NCBI GenBank assembly: GCA_038230835.1
Contig: JBBRMM010000019.1
Span: 1-60,302, forward strand
Origin: DASUHT01 sp038230835
GTDB taxonomy: Bacteria; Actinomycetota; Thermoleophilia; Gaiellales; JAICJC01
DNA length: 60,302 bases
Direction: 5' to 3'
Shown here: in pieces, positions 52,764 to 60,302 of the stretch
Layout: every line of letters starts with the position of its first letter
How positions within the stretch are numbered: position 1 is the stretch's first letter
The notes under the pieces: generated by a model
What the model saw: only the letters and a program-made list of their open reading frames with translations
Databases searched by the model: none
What the model was told of the DNA's origin: nothing
Translations under genes and position numbers: made by a program

Positions 52764-53803
52764 GCTCGCACCAGCGCGTTGGCGAAGCCCATCCCGTACC
52801 GGAAGTGTGCGGGCTTCTTGGACGACCCCGAGAGCCTGGTGGCGACCGTCACCGGCACCTCGATCGTGTGCAGGTGCTTCTTGGACGCCTCGACGATGAA
52901 CTCCGAGTTGTGGAACTGGTCCTGGCGGAACTCGAGCCCGCGCAGGGCCTCGGTGCGCACCGCGCGGTAGCCGCATGCGGGGTCGGTCACCCGGCTCAGG
53001 GTGAGCAGCGAGAGCAGCTGTGCGAACAGCCTGATGCCCAGCTCGCGAGCTGCGTGCGACGGGTCGGCGTCGCCCAGCACCCGCGAACCGTTGACGACGT
53101 CCGCCTCGCCCCGCACGATCGGTGAGACCAGGCGGGAAAGCTCGGAGGGCTGGTGCTGGCCGTCGGCGTCCATCGTCACCACCAGATCGGCGTTGGTGGC
53201 GAGTGCGAGCCGGTAGCCGGTGCGCAGCGCCGCTCCCTGTCCCCGGTTCAACGGCAGTCGCACCGCCGCCGCCCCCGCCGCCCGCGCAGCCTCGGTGGTC
53301 GCGTCGGCCGAGCCGTCGTCGATCACGATCGCGTGCAACGCGCGGTCACACACCCGCTCGGGGAGGGCTCGCAGCACATGCGCGATGTTGTCGGCCTCGT
53401 TGTACGCCGGGAGCACCACCGCCACGCCACCGGCGAACTGCTCCGGGTGTCCGGTCTCGCGGAACTGGTCGAGCGCGAGGTTCTCGATCAGCCGGGTGAG
53501 ATCACGCCGCGATCGCTCGGCGCGGCCGGCCAGGGCGAAGGCGAACACGTAGAGGATGCCGACCGCGATCACGGTCGCGCCCATGATCTGGTGACCTCCG
53601 CCCTTGCGGAAGGACAGTTCGTCCAGCACCCAGCCCAGCGCGTCAGGCTGAAGCGAGAATGCGACCAGGGGCAGCACGAACACCACCGCACGGATCAGCA
53701 GGTCACCGTTGCCGAGCTTGCTCTGGCGGTACGCGCGCACCGTCATCACGCCAAAGATCAGCGCGGCCAGCAGACCGGCGTCGCGAAGCGGTGTGAGCGG
53801 CAT
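52751..53803 (-). CDS. Fusion of DUF2304-like membrane domain and GT2 glycosyltransferase
   Basis: 350 residues. Residues 1-~95 have three membrane helices like DUF2304 proteins (often encoded separately beside a GT2). Residues ~120-350 are a GT-A domain: VAVVLPAYNEADNIAHVLRAL, IVIDDGSADAT, VTMDADGQHQPSELSRL and a typical DPM1-like end. It would make a polyprenyl-phosphate sugar for the neighbouring GT-C-like protein. It overlaps the bicupin and follows the membrane GT by one base. Confidence 0.87.
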   Translation of the reverse strand: MPLTPLRDAGLLAALIFGVMTVRAYRQSKLGNGDLLIRAVVFVLPLVAFSLQPDALGWVLDELSFRKGGGHQIMGATVIAVGILYVFAFALAGRAERSRRDLTRLIENLALDQFRETGHPEQFAGGVAVVLPAYNEADNIAHVLRALPERVCDRALHAIVIDDGSADATTEAARAAGAAAVRLPLNRGQGAALRTGYRLALATNADLVVTMDADGQHQPSELSRLVSPIVRGEADVVNGSRVLGDADPSHAARELGIRLFAQLLSLLTLSRVTDPACGYRAVRTEALRGLEFRQDQFHNSEFIVEASKKHLHTIEVPVTVATRLSGSSKKPAHFRYGMGFANALVRAWLR

Positions 53804-53804
53804 G

Positions 53805-55151
53805 TCAGTCCTGGGGGACGGGGTTCACGCGAGCCGGGCGGTTCGCGCGCAGTTCAGCGAATGCCACTGTAGCGCCGGCGATGGCCATCACGGCCACGGA
53901 CGGCGCGAGATGCAGGTACAGGCGGTGCGCGGTGGCCTCGACGCTGCCCTCGATCCCGGCCCGGTAGTGGGTCACGTAGGCGCCCAGCGTCAGCGCCAGG
54001 TTGGGCAGGGTGACGGCCGCCAGCAGACGGTGGTCGGTTCGCCACCAGAATGGCGCCGTGGCGGCGATGAGGGCGCTCACCAGCGGCCAGAACACGCCCC
54101 AGTGAGCCGTTTGCGACAGCGTCGAGGTGACGTGGTGGATGATCCACGGGAACTCCAGGTACACCCGCGCGAAGTGTGACCTGGTGGGCGGTATCCCGTG
54201 GATCCGCTGGAACACCTGCCAGGGGATGACGAAGACCGCAAACCAGCCGAGCCAGACACCGACACCCGGCGTGCGGAGCGCACGGCGCGCGATCAGCACC
54301 GCGACGAGTATCGCCAGGCAGGTCGGCGCGCCCTCGAGCTTCGTCCACGCCGCCGCACCGGCTGCGAATCCCGAGAGGCCGGCGTAGCCGCGCCCGCCGT
54401 CGAGCAGCCACAGGTAGGCAGCGAGGGCGGCGAGCGTCACGTACGCGGCCACCGTCAGATCCGCCAGGCCGCTGGTCATCGAGGTCGTGAATTCAGGCGT
54501 GCAGACGGCGAGCGCGACCGCCGTGGCCGCCGCTGCGGGTGGCAGGAACCGCCGGCACAGCCACCACATGCATCCCGCCAGGCTGACGCCGAAGAGCGCC
54601 ATCGGAAGCCGGACGACGGTGTCGTTCACGTGACCGAGCAGCACGTACTGAGCGCCGTTGAGATTCGAGACCTCGAGCGGATAGAAGCGATGCGGGGCGG
54701 CCAGGCCGGCGAAGTCGAGATCGTGGTGGACCAGGACGTAGGTGCCCTTGAGACCCCACGCCTTGACGAAGTCAATCGAGTCGACGCCGCCCAACCGGAC
54801 CACCTGCACCAGCCCGAATCCCAGCGCGGCAGCTGCCGCGAGGGCCGCGGGCAGCGCCAGCCGGCCGCTTCCGGGGACGGTCGCGGGGGGCGCGGGGTGG
54901 CCGGCGTGCGCGACACCCCGGCCGGCCGCCCACACGCCGGCGAAGGCGGCCACGACCGTCAACCGGTCGACCGGAAGCCCGATCAGCGCCACCAGCAGCA
55001 TCCCCAGCGTCATCAGGGCGGTGCCGGCGAGGTAGGCGAGGCAGGCCCGCACCAGGAACGGCATGCGAGTCTCGGCGAGCAGCGCCGCCCATCGCCAGCC
55101 CACGACGACCAGCAGCACGCAGACACCGGCGCACAGCAGCCAGTCGGTCAC
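53805..55151 (-). CDS. Polytopic membrane protein, GT-C (PMT/ArnT-like) glycosyltransferase
   Basis: 448 residues from GTG 55151, which overlaps the stop of the interrupted small gene (GTGA). About eleven helices are seen. An early extracytoplasmic segment GGVDSIDFVKAWGLKGTYVL and HRFYPLEVSNLNGAQYVLL resemble GT-C acceptor loops, and AAAWTKLEGAPTCLAILVAV fits the later ArnT-like helices. It is predicted to transfer a sugar outside the membrane from the lipid-linked donor made by the adjacent GT2. Confidence 0.78.
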   Translation of the reverse strand: MTDWLLCAGVCVLLVVVGWRWAALLAETRMPFLVRACLAYLAGTALMTLGMLLVALIGLPVDRLTVVAAFAGVWAAGRGVAHAGHPAPPATVPGSGRLALPAALAAAAALGFGLVQVVRLGGVDSIDFVKAWGLKGTYVLVHHDLDFAGLAAPHRFYPLEVSNLNGAQYVLLGHVNDTVVRLPMALFGVSLAGCMWWLCRRFLPPAAAATAVALAVCTPEFTTSMTSGLADLTVAAYVTLAALAAYLWLLDGGRGYAGLSGFAAGAAAWTKLEGAPTCLAILVAVLIARRALRTPGVGVWLGWFAVFVIPWQVFQRIHGIPPTRSHFARVYLEFPWIIHHVTSTLSQTAHWGVFWPLVSALIAATAPFWWRTDHRLLAAVTLPNLALTLGAYVTHYRAGIEGSVEATAHRLYLHLAPSVAVMAIAGATVAFAELRANRPARVNPVPQD

Positions 55152-55606
55152 GGATGCACCTCGAGCAGGCTCCAGCCGTTCATCGCCAGAATCCGCGTGT
55201 ACCACGGGTGGTTGCCGCGGAGATCCGCGGGGATCCCTGTGCCGATGGCGATCACATAGCGCACGCGGGTGGCCGCAAGCTACGACCGCAGCCGGTCGGC
55301 ATCCAGTCCGAATCCGATCGGGACGATCGGCCGCGGGTAGAGGAAGTACCAGGCGTACAGCGCCCGCACCGGACTGGTGACCGCATACCGCGCCCGTGCC
55401 GGCATCTGCCGGTCGACCTGCTGCAGGAACCGGCGCACGTCGTGATGGACGGGCGTCGTCAGGCTGTCGCCTGCCGATCGGCCCATCAGCACCGCCTGGG
55501 TGCTCAGACCGGCCACGACGATCAAGACGACGACGGCGGCCAGGGCACGCCGCAGAGACGTTGCCTCGCCTACGTCGTCGGCGACGCGGCCCACCCGGGC
55601 ACCCAT
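55148..55606 (-). pseudogene. Small membrane-anchored protein interrupted by an in-frame TAG
   Basis: One frame holds a membrane helix (RALAAVVVLIVVAGLSTQAV) and an outer domain (VHHDVRRFLQQVDRQMPARA, then YAWYFLYPRPIVPIGFGLDA). It hits TAG at 55282-55280, then continues in the same frame with VRYVIAIGTGIPADLRGNHP and WYTRILAMNGWSLLEVHP before a TGA that overlaps the next GTG. The protein-like tail and the intact overlap show the tail belongs to the gene. A nonsense mutation, readthrough or a base error would explain it. The start is uncertain (ATG 55606 or GTG 55594), both overlapping the upstream sqdB end. Confidence 0.6.
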
Positions 55607-56745
55607 TCGGTGCGGGCGTCGATCATCCCGGTGACGACCCGGTTCCGGTATCGCTCGATCACGTGCAGCGACGACTCGATGAGGGTCTCGGAGAGCAGGG
55701 TCGGCTCGAGACCGAGCGAGGGCAGCTTGGTGTGCTTGGGGTTGTAGTAGTGCTCCTCGGCCTCGACCCGTGGGTTGTGGACGTGGTCGACGCGCACCTC
55801 GATTCCGATCTCCGCACCGGCGTGGCGCACCTTCTCGGCCAGTTCGGCGACCGTGAACGTCTCGGTGAACTGGTTGAAGACCCGGTACTCTCCGGCGGCG
55901 GCCGGGTTGTCGGCGGTCAGTTCGACGCACTGCAGGGTGTCCACGATGTTGAGGAACCCGCGGGTCTGGCCGCCCTTGCCGTACACCGTCAACGGATGGC
56001 CGATCACGGCCTGCACGCAGAACCGATTGAGCGCCGTGCCGAACGCCTCGTCGTAGTCGAAGCGGGTCATCAGGCGCTCGTCCAGCCGCGTCTCCGGTGT
56101 CTCGATGCCGTACACGACCCCCTGGTTGAGGTCGGTCGCGCGCAGGCCCCACACGCGGCAGGCGAAGTGCAGGTTGTGCGAGTCGTGCACCTTGGACAGG
56201 TGGTAGAGCGATCCCGGCAGCTTGGGGAAGGGCAGGACGTCGCGGCGCCCGTTGTGCTCGATCTCGATGAACCCCTCTTCGATGTCGATGTTCGGCGTCC
56301 CGTACTCGCCCATGGTGCCCAGCTTGATCAGGTGCGCTTCGGGCGCATGCTCGCGCATGGCCCACAGCAGCTTGAGCGACCCGATCACGTTGCCATGCTG
56401 GGTGATGACCGCGTTCTCGACGGAGCGCATCGACCACGGGGCGGAGGGCTGCTCGCCGTAGTGGATGATCACCTCGGGTGCGAACTCGCGCACGACGTCG
56501 TTGGTGAAGGTGCCCTCGGCGATGTCGCCGACGTAGCTCTCGATCCGCTTGCCGGCGACCTCCCGCCAGGCGTCGATGCGCTCGTCGAGGGGGACGATCG
56601 GCGTCAGCGAGTCACCGCCGGCTTCCTCCACCCATCGCCGGCGGTTGAAGTTGTCGACGACGGCCACCTCGTGGCCCTTGGCGGAGAAGCGCATCGCCGT
56701 CGGCCAGCCGAGGTACCCGTCGCCGCCCAGGATCAATACTCGCAT
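55570..56745 (-). CDS. sqdB: UDP-sulfoquinovose synthase (SQD1/SqdB family)
   Basis: 391 residues from the second of two ATGs (56745), which sits 5 nt after GGAG. The Rossmann start is VLILGGDGYLGWPTAMRFSA. YGEQPSAPWSM, KLGTMGEYGTPNIDIEEGF (active-site Thr), and YHLSKVHDSHN (YxxxK) are the family hallmarks, and ATDLNQGVVYG follows. The enzyme makes UDP-sulfoquinovose from UDP-glucose and sulfite with NAD+. A -10 TAATAT lies at 56785-56780. No SqdX/SQD2 lipid transferase is visible, so the product may go to a glycan rather than to SQDG. Confidence 0.92.
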   Translation of the reverse strand: MRVLILGGDGYLGWPTAMRFSAKGHEVAVVDNFNRRRWVEEAGGDSLTPIVPLDERIDAWREVAGKRIESYVGDIAEGTFTNDVVREFAPEVIIHYGEQPSAPWSMRSVENAVITQHGNVIGSLKLLWAMREHAPEAHLIKLGTMGEYGTPNIDIEEGFIEIEHNGRRDVLPFPKLPGSLYHLSKVHDSHNLHFACRVWGLRATDLNQGVVYGIETPETRLDERLMTRFDYDEAFGTALNRFCVQAVIGHPLTVYGKGGQTRGFLNIVDTLQCVELTADNPAAAGEYRVFNQFTETFTVAELAEKVRHAGAEIGIEVRVDHVHNPRVEAEEHYYNPKHTKLPSLGLEPTLLSETLIESSLHVIERYRNRVVTGMIDARTEWVPGWAASPTT

Positions 56746-56782
56746 CATCGCTCCAGAATCGAGAAAAGAGTTGCAGCGGATA

Positions 56783-58273
56783 TTACGGGGAGATGCGGCC
56801 GGAACCGTGCACCCGGCGCCGCAGCGCCGACCGTTCGGACGCCGGCAGCGCCGGCAGGAGCAGGACCGCGTAGGCGGTCGTCGCGGTCAGTGCGGTGAGC
56901 GCAAGCGACGCCCACCAGGGCTGTCCGTTCATCGCCAGGTGGGAGGCCAGGGCGACCGCCAGCGCCCCGCCGGCGGGCAGCGCCAGGCGCAGGTGGTCGG
57001 CCGAGAAGGGGCTGATTCCGACCACTCGGGCGACCTGGGCCATCCGCACCAGGTTGACGCCGGCCAGGCTGACCGCCGATGCGATCGCCGCCCCGCGTGC
57101 GCCGTGGCCGGACGCGAGCAGGGCGGTGAGGCCGATCAGCGAGATGTTGGCCACGAGGTTGTCGGCCAGGTCGAGGCCGGTGCGCCCGACCATGATCAGC
57201 ACCGTCGCCACGCTGCCGGTGGCGACGTTCACCGCCTGCCCCGCGAGCATGATCCGGAGCGGCGTCGCTCCGCTGCCGAAACCATGCCCGAACGCACTGA
57301 GCACCTGTCCGGCGGCGACGAACAGCACGATCAGCACCGGCAAGGTCGCGGTCACCGCCCACCGGGTGGCGTCCTTGAACAGCCGGTCCAGGCGCTCGGT
57401 CTCACCGCGCGCGTGCAGGTCGGCTGCGAAGGGCGAGAAGATCAGGCTGACCGACGTCAGAAACAGCAGCAGCAGCTGCGAGATGCGTCCGGCGGCGGCG
57501 TAGGCGTCCAGCGGCCGTCCGCTCGCGAAGTGGCCGAGCACGAACAGATCCCCCCAGAAGAGCGCCTGGCCGAGCAGGGCCGAGGGCGCACGGGGCAGGC
57601 CGTAGCCGATGGCGGCGCGCAGGTCGGCCCGCGAAGCCGGAGCCTCGCCCATGCCGGCGCTCAGCGACCGCCACCAGGTGCGGGCGGCGACCAGCGCGAA
57701 CAGCCAGGAGAGGTCGTAGGCGGCGACCACCGACCGGCTGCCGCCGCCTGCGGCGAGCGCGACGGCGGCCAGCGCGATCCACGCCAGCGGCTGACCGATC
57801 CAGAACACCCACAGCGTCGGGCGCATCAGCTTCAGGCCCCGCGTTGCCCCGAGGTACACGTTGGCGAGGCCGATCAGTGGGATCGAGACCGCCCCCACCC
57901 GGATCAGGTCGCGGTAGGCGGGGGTCGCCGCGGCGGCGGCGGCGACCACGATCGCGATCACTGCGCCGCCCAGTCCGGCCACCGCCGAGGCTCGGTCGAC
58001 GAGGCTCCGCAAGCGCTCGGTCTGGCGCTCGCCGGCGCCGATCGCGACCTGCCGGATGGCGGTCATGTCCATGCCGAACCGACCGCCTGCCGATGCCACG
58101 AATGCGACCTGTACAGCTACCGTGACAAGACCCAGCCCGCCCACCGGGAGCGCGCGCCCGAGCAGCACCTGCACCGCGAACGCCGCCGCCACCCCGGCCA
58201 CCAGACCGATGACGTTTGCCACCGTGCCGGCGAGGATCGTTCGGTGGTCGGCGCTCCCTGCCGGCTCGGTCAT
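56783..58273 (-). CDS. Wzx-type polysaccharide flippase (MOP superfamily)
   Basis: 496 residues with about 12-14 helices. The N-terminus TILAGTVANVIGLVAGVAAAF and LLGRALPVGGLGLVTVAVQ match the first helices of polysaccharide/teichoic acid flippases, and SLIFSPFAADLHARGE is the typical mid-protein loop. It would flip lipid-linked oligosaccharide across the membrane. It lies between the AlkP-type gene (ATGA overlap) and sqdB. This places glycan export at the centre of the operon. Confidence 0.9.
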   Translation of the reverse strand: MTEPAGSADHRTILAGTVANVIGLVAGVAAAFAVQVLLGRALPVGGLGLVTVAVQVAFVASAGGRFGMDMTAIRQVAIGAGERQTERLRSLVDRASAVAGLGGAVIAIVVAAAAAATPAYRDLIRVGAVSIPLIGLANVYLGATRGLKLMRPTLWVFWIGQPLAWIALAAVALAAGGGSRSVVAAYDLSWLFALVAARTWWRSLSAGMGEAPASRADLRAAIGYGLPRAPSALLGQALFWGDLFVLGHFASGRPLDAYAAAGRISQLLLLFLTSVSLIFSPFAADLHARGETERLDRLFKDATRWAVTATLPVLIVLFVAAGQVLSAFGHGFGSGATPLRIMLAGQAVNVATGSVATVLIMVGRTGLDLADNLVANISLIGLTALLASGHGARGAAIASAVSLAGVNLVRMAQVARVVGISPFSADHLRLALPAGGALAVALASHLAMNGQPWWASLALTALTATTAYAVLLLPALPASERSALRRRVHGSGRISP

Positions 58274-59775
58274 TCCAGGTACCCGAGACCGCGCAGCCGC
58301 TCCTCCACCTCGCGCTGCTCGTCCTCGCTGAAGACGTCCGCGGCTCCGGAGTTCGCCGTCACCGGCGCTTTCTCGGCGGGCTCGACTCCGACCGTGCGCA
58401 GCACGATGCCGGCGAAGTCGGCCAGCGACATCTGAGGGCCGTCACCAGGCTCGATCCCGGGGCCCGCCGAGACGTAGATCCCCTCGCGGCGGTGATCGCC
58501 CGACAGCCAGTCCGCCGCTTCGACGATCGCCCGGGCGTGGGTGAGCGAGTACATCGGTGCGGCCTCGAGCAGCAGGTCGGGCGCCCGGTCGAGGTGCTCG
58601 CCCGAGAGCACGTCCTCCTTGCGCCGTACCGCCCCCACCGGGTGCCGGCCGGTGTGCGGATCGGTGAACCCGAGCAGGGCCGCCGCCACCTCGTCGCGCA
58701 CCCGCTCGTAGTCGCCCGGCTCGACGATGCCCGCGGGCTCCCGCCCGCGAAGCGCCACCGACACACCCTCACCGGTCGAGGTGACGCTCGTGTAGGCCCT
58801 GGTCTGCGACCAGTCGACGGGTTGCGTGGGCACCGCAACCCGGCCGTGCAGGCCGAGCCGGTCATAGACTCTGCGGGCGAGGCTGCGGGCGGGCCCCCAG
58901 GCGAGCATGCCGACCAGACCCGAGCCACGGCCCAGCCGGAGCAGGCCGAGCTGCTCGAGCAGGCGGTTCATGTTGACCGCCCGCGTGCACGGCTGGTGGC
59001 CGTGGTCGGACATCAAGATCACCAGGTCGTCGGCGTCGGTTCGCTCGATCAGCGAGCCCAGCTCGCGGTCGAGTAGGCGATACACCCCGCGCACCGCGTC
59101 TGCGGTCGAGCTCTGGGACGCCTCGGCGAACGCGGGGTGATCGGGGTGCACGTACTCGAGCAGGCAGTGCTGGATCCGGTCGGGTGAGACGAACACCATG
59201 CAGGCGGCGTCCCACGGCTCGCGGTCGAGCAGTGTGCGCATGGCGGCGGCGCGGGCTGTGGTCACCCGTTCGACGTCCGCGACCAGGTCGAGCGGCCGGT
59301 GCCGGAACGTCGTCCACGATCCGCCGTTGATCGGCCAGCCGAGCTGCTCGCCTGCGCCGGGCGGATGGCTCCATGCACCGCCCGCCGGGATCACGCCGCC
59401 CGAGATGCAGACGCCCTCGATGGCCGGCGCAGGGTAGGTCAGCGGGACGTTCACCAGCAACGTCCGACGTCCGGCCTCGGTCAGCAGCTGCGGCCATGTC
59501 GGGGCGAGGATGGAGCGCGACGAGACCGGCAGCCTGCGGTTCGCGCCCGGCTTGTACTCGAGGATGTCGAACACCCCGTGCCCGGCCGGGTCGAGGCCGG
59601 TCAGAAAGGTCGGCCAGGCCGCCCAGGAGTGGGAAGGCAGGCACGAGAGCGACACTCCACGACGGCCCCGTGCGATCAGCCGCGCGAGGTGCGGCAGCTC
59701 CCCCGCATCGAGGAGAGGTTCCAGAATCTTCCAGTCGGCGCCGTCCCACCCGACGATCAGCACGCGGTTTGCCAT
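58270..59775 (-). CDS. Alkaline-phosphatase-superfamily phosphohydrolase/phosphodiesterase
   Basis: 501 residues. The N-terminal metal site is LIVGWDGADWKIL, the nucleophile region is LPSHSWAAWPTFLTGLDPAGHG (Ser/Thr), and further metal ligands are SPDRIQHCLLEY and LMSDHGHQ. No signal peptide is clear; a cytoplasmic or membrane-peripheral location is possible. Members of this type-I phosphodiesterase/nucleotide-pyrophosphatase group often sit in glycan clusters. It is first in the sqdB operon, with TATCCT 9 nt before ATG 59775. Confidence 0.9.
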   Translation of the reverse strand: MANRVLIVGWDGADWKILEPLLDAGELPHLARLIARGRRGVSLSCLPSHSWAAWPTFLTGLDPAGHGVFDILEYKPGANRRLPVSSRSILAPTWPQLLTEAGRRTLLVNVPLTYPAPAIEGVCISGGVIPAGGAWSHPPGAGEQLGWPINGGSWTTFRHRPLDLVADVERVTTARAAAMRTLLDREPWDAACMVFVSPDRIQHCLLEYVHPDHPAFAEASQSSTADAVRGVYRLLDRELGSLIERTDADDLVILMSDHGHQPCTRAVNMNRLLEQLGLLRLGRGSGLVGMLAWGPARSLARRVYDRLGLHGRVAVPTQPVDWSQTRAYTSVTSTGEGVSVALRGREPAGIVEPGDYERVRDEVAAALLGFTDPHTGRHPVGAVRRKEDVLSGEHLDRAPDLLLEAAPMYSLTHARAIVEAADWLSGDHRREGIYVSAGPGIEPGDGPQMSLADFAGIVLRTVGVEPAEKAPVTANSGAADVFSEDEQREVEERLRGLGYLE

Positions 59776-59930
59776 CGCGGCCGGAGGATACCGGTGGGCT
59801 GATACGGAGCCGTTACCTGGCCGCGGTATGCGTTGCGTACGCGCGGCGTGTGAGATCGGTGGGGATGGGCGGCTCGCCTGCCACGGCGAACCATCGGCGG
59901 GGTGGGACTCGAAGGTCATCTACCAACGGC
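59776..59930. other. Gene-free stretch upstream of the AlkP-type gene
   Basis: Apart from the leaderless-type TATCCT of the AlkP gene (59790-59785, minus strand), I see no gene, RNA or repeat here. Confidence 0.3.
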
Positions 59931-60067
59931 TACCTGGCCGTGGTCTCGTTCGTCACGGACGGCCAGGGCTGGGTGTGGGAGGCTCGCGGGAGTTCCTGCG
60001 CACGGATGACGACGGCGGAGAGCGCTGGACCGCGACGCGGCTGGGGAGCCCGCGCAGCGTGAGGTGA
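59931..60067 (+). pseudogene. Possible BNR/Ycf48-like repeat fragment, frameshifted
   Basis: One frame reads YLAVVSFVTDGQGW. After a shift near 59974 another reads VGGSREFLRTDDDGGERWTA to a TGA at 60065. Together they match the F-x-D-x-x-x-GW..G..LRT-DGG-W pattern of one sialidase-like beta-propeller blade. No start, upstream blades or ribosome-binding site can be defined. It lies next to the contig-end artefact, so a base error is possible. Confidence 0.25.
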
Positions 60068-60302
60068 GGTCGGCAATGCTGGTCGGCGACGGCACGGGCC
60101 TGGCACTGGTTCGTACCACCCCACCCCCCCCCCCCCCCCCCCCCCCCCCCGGGGGCAGCCCCCAGAGGCAGGGGGGCCCCCCAGCCAGGGGGGTTTTTTA
60201 GGCGAGGGGGGGGGGGGGGTGGGGGGGGTACGAACCAGTGCCAGGCCCGTGCCGTCGCCGACCAGCATTGCCGACCTCACCTCACGCTGCGCGGGCTCCC
60301 CA
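60042..60302. repeat. 76-bp perfect inverted repeat flanking a poly-C/poly-G core at the window end
   Basis: 60042-60117 and 60227-60302 are exact reverse complements over 76 bp. The 109-bp centre is almost pure homopolymer: about 29 C in a row near 60127-60150, then G- and C-runs and a TTTTTT. Arms this perfect around homopolymer, ending exactly at the sequence end, point to a fold-back read or assembly artefact rather than a biological palindrome. Confidence 0.85.

Noticed and set aside
60118..60226. Poly-C/poly-G tract as a G-quadruplex or i-motif regulatory element
   Set aside because: It lies inside a perfect fold-back at the contig end, so an assembly artefact is the simpler explanation.

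Overview
The window is high-GC actinobacterial DNA, most likely from class Thermoleophilia (Solirubrobacterales or Gaiellales-like). That placement is inferred from gene content: a dnaK-grpE-dnaJ-hspR-clpB run, inositol-phosphate synthase beside a CDP-alcohol phosphatidyltransferase, many leaderless-looking genes, and frequent GTGA/ATGA gene overlaps. It reads as one contig. It opens in the last 38 codons of an IS3-type transposase and closes in a perfect 76-bp inverted repeat around a poly-C/poly-G core that looks like an assembly artefact.

Layout. 0-1.4 kb: IS end, tRNA-Ala, and a CRP/FNR-type regulator broken by a one-base frameshift. 1.4-5.2 kb: a small secreted protein, a polytopic membrane protein, a zinc-ribbon/coiled-coil protein and a rhomboid protease. 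5.2-11.1 kb: a leucine-dehydrogenase-like enzyme, a complete polyamine-type ABC transporter (potABCD order on the minus strand), and a divergent Lrp/AsnC regulator that seems to start at AUC. 11.1-12.9 kb: 5'-3' exonuclease and ornithine carbamoyltransferase (argF). 13.0-17.5 kb: a 1483-residue exported protein with 14 Ig-like repeats. 17.7-24.7 kb: a tightly overlapping surface-sugar operon (GT2, SDR dehydratase, ATP-grasp, DegT aminotransferase, flippase-like protein) with a divergent GT-C-like membrane protein. 24.7-25.0 kb: a REP-like repeat pair. 25.0-29.8 kb: an HEAGH metallopeptidase, an RlmD-type rRNA methyltransferase and a sedolisin.

29.8-36.4 kb is an inositol-phospholipid-like operon: PAP2/Aur1-like protein, CDP-alcohol phosphatidyltransferase, inositol-3-phosphate synthase, and a GT4 glycosyltransferase fused to a PHP phosphoesterase. 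It runs into a UDG-family protein, a short cation efflux protein, a membrane protein and the sedolisin. 36.4-38.1 kb holds moaA and an endonuclease III relative. 38.1-46.6 kb is the heat-shock operon with a clear promoter, followed by a membrane protein and a beta-propeller protein. 46.6-51.7 kb carries two glycosyltransferase-type genes, psuG, two small proteins and a UDP-glucose-4-epimerase-like SDR, ending in a MITE-like element. 51.8-59.8 kb is a second envelope-glycan operon: AlkP-type phosphohydrolase, flippase, UDP-sulfoquinovose synthase, a nonsense-interrupted small membrane protein, GT-C-like protein, GT2 and bicupin.

Cross-cutting observations. At least a dozen genes have a TANNNT box 6-9 nt before the start codon and no Shine-Dalgarno, as expected for leaderless mRNAs. 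In two divergent pairs the two -10 boxes overlap, giving candidate bidirectional leaderless promoters. The strongest candidates for little-described biology are the GT4-PHP fusion inside an inositol-lipid operon and the sulfoquinovose synthase placed with a flippase in a glycan-export operon.
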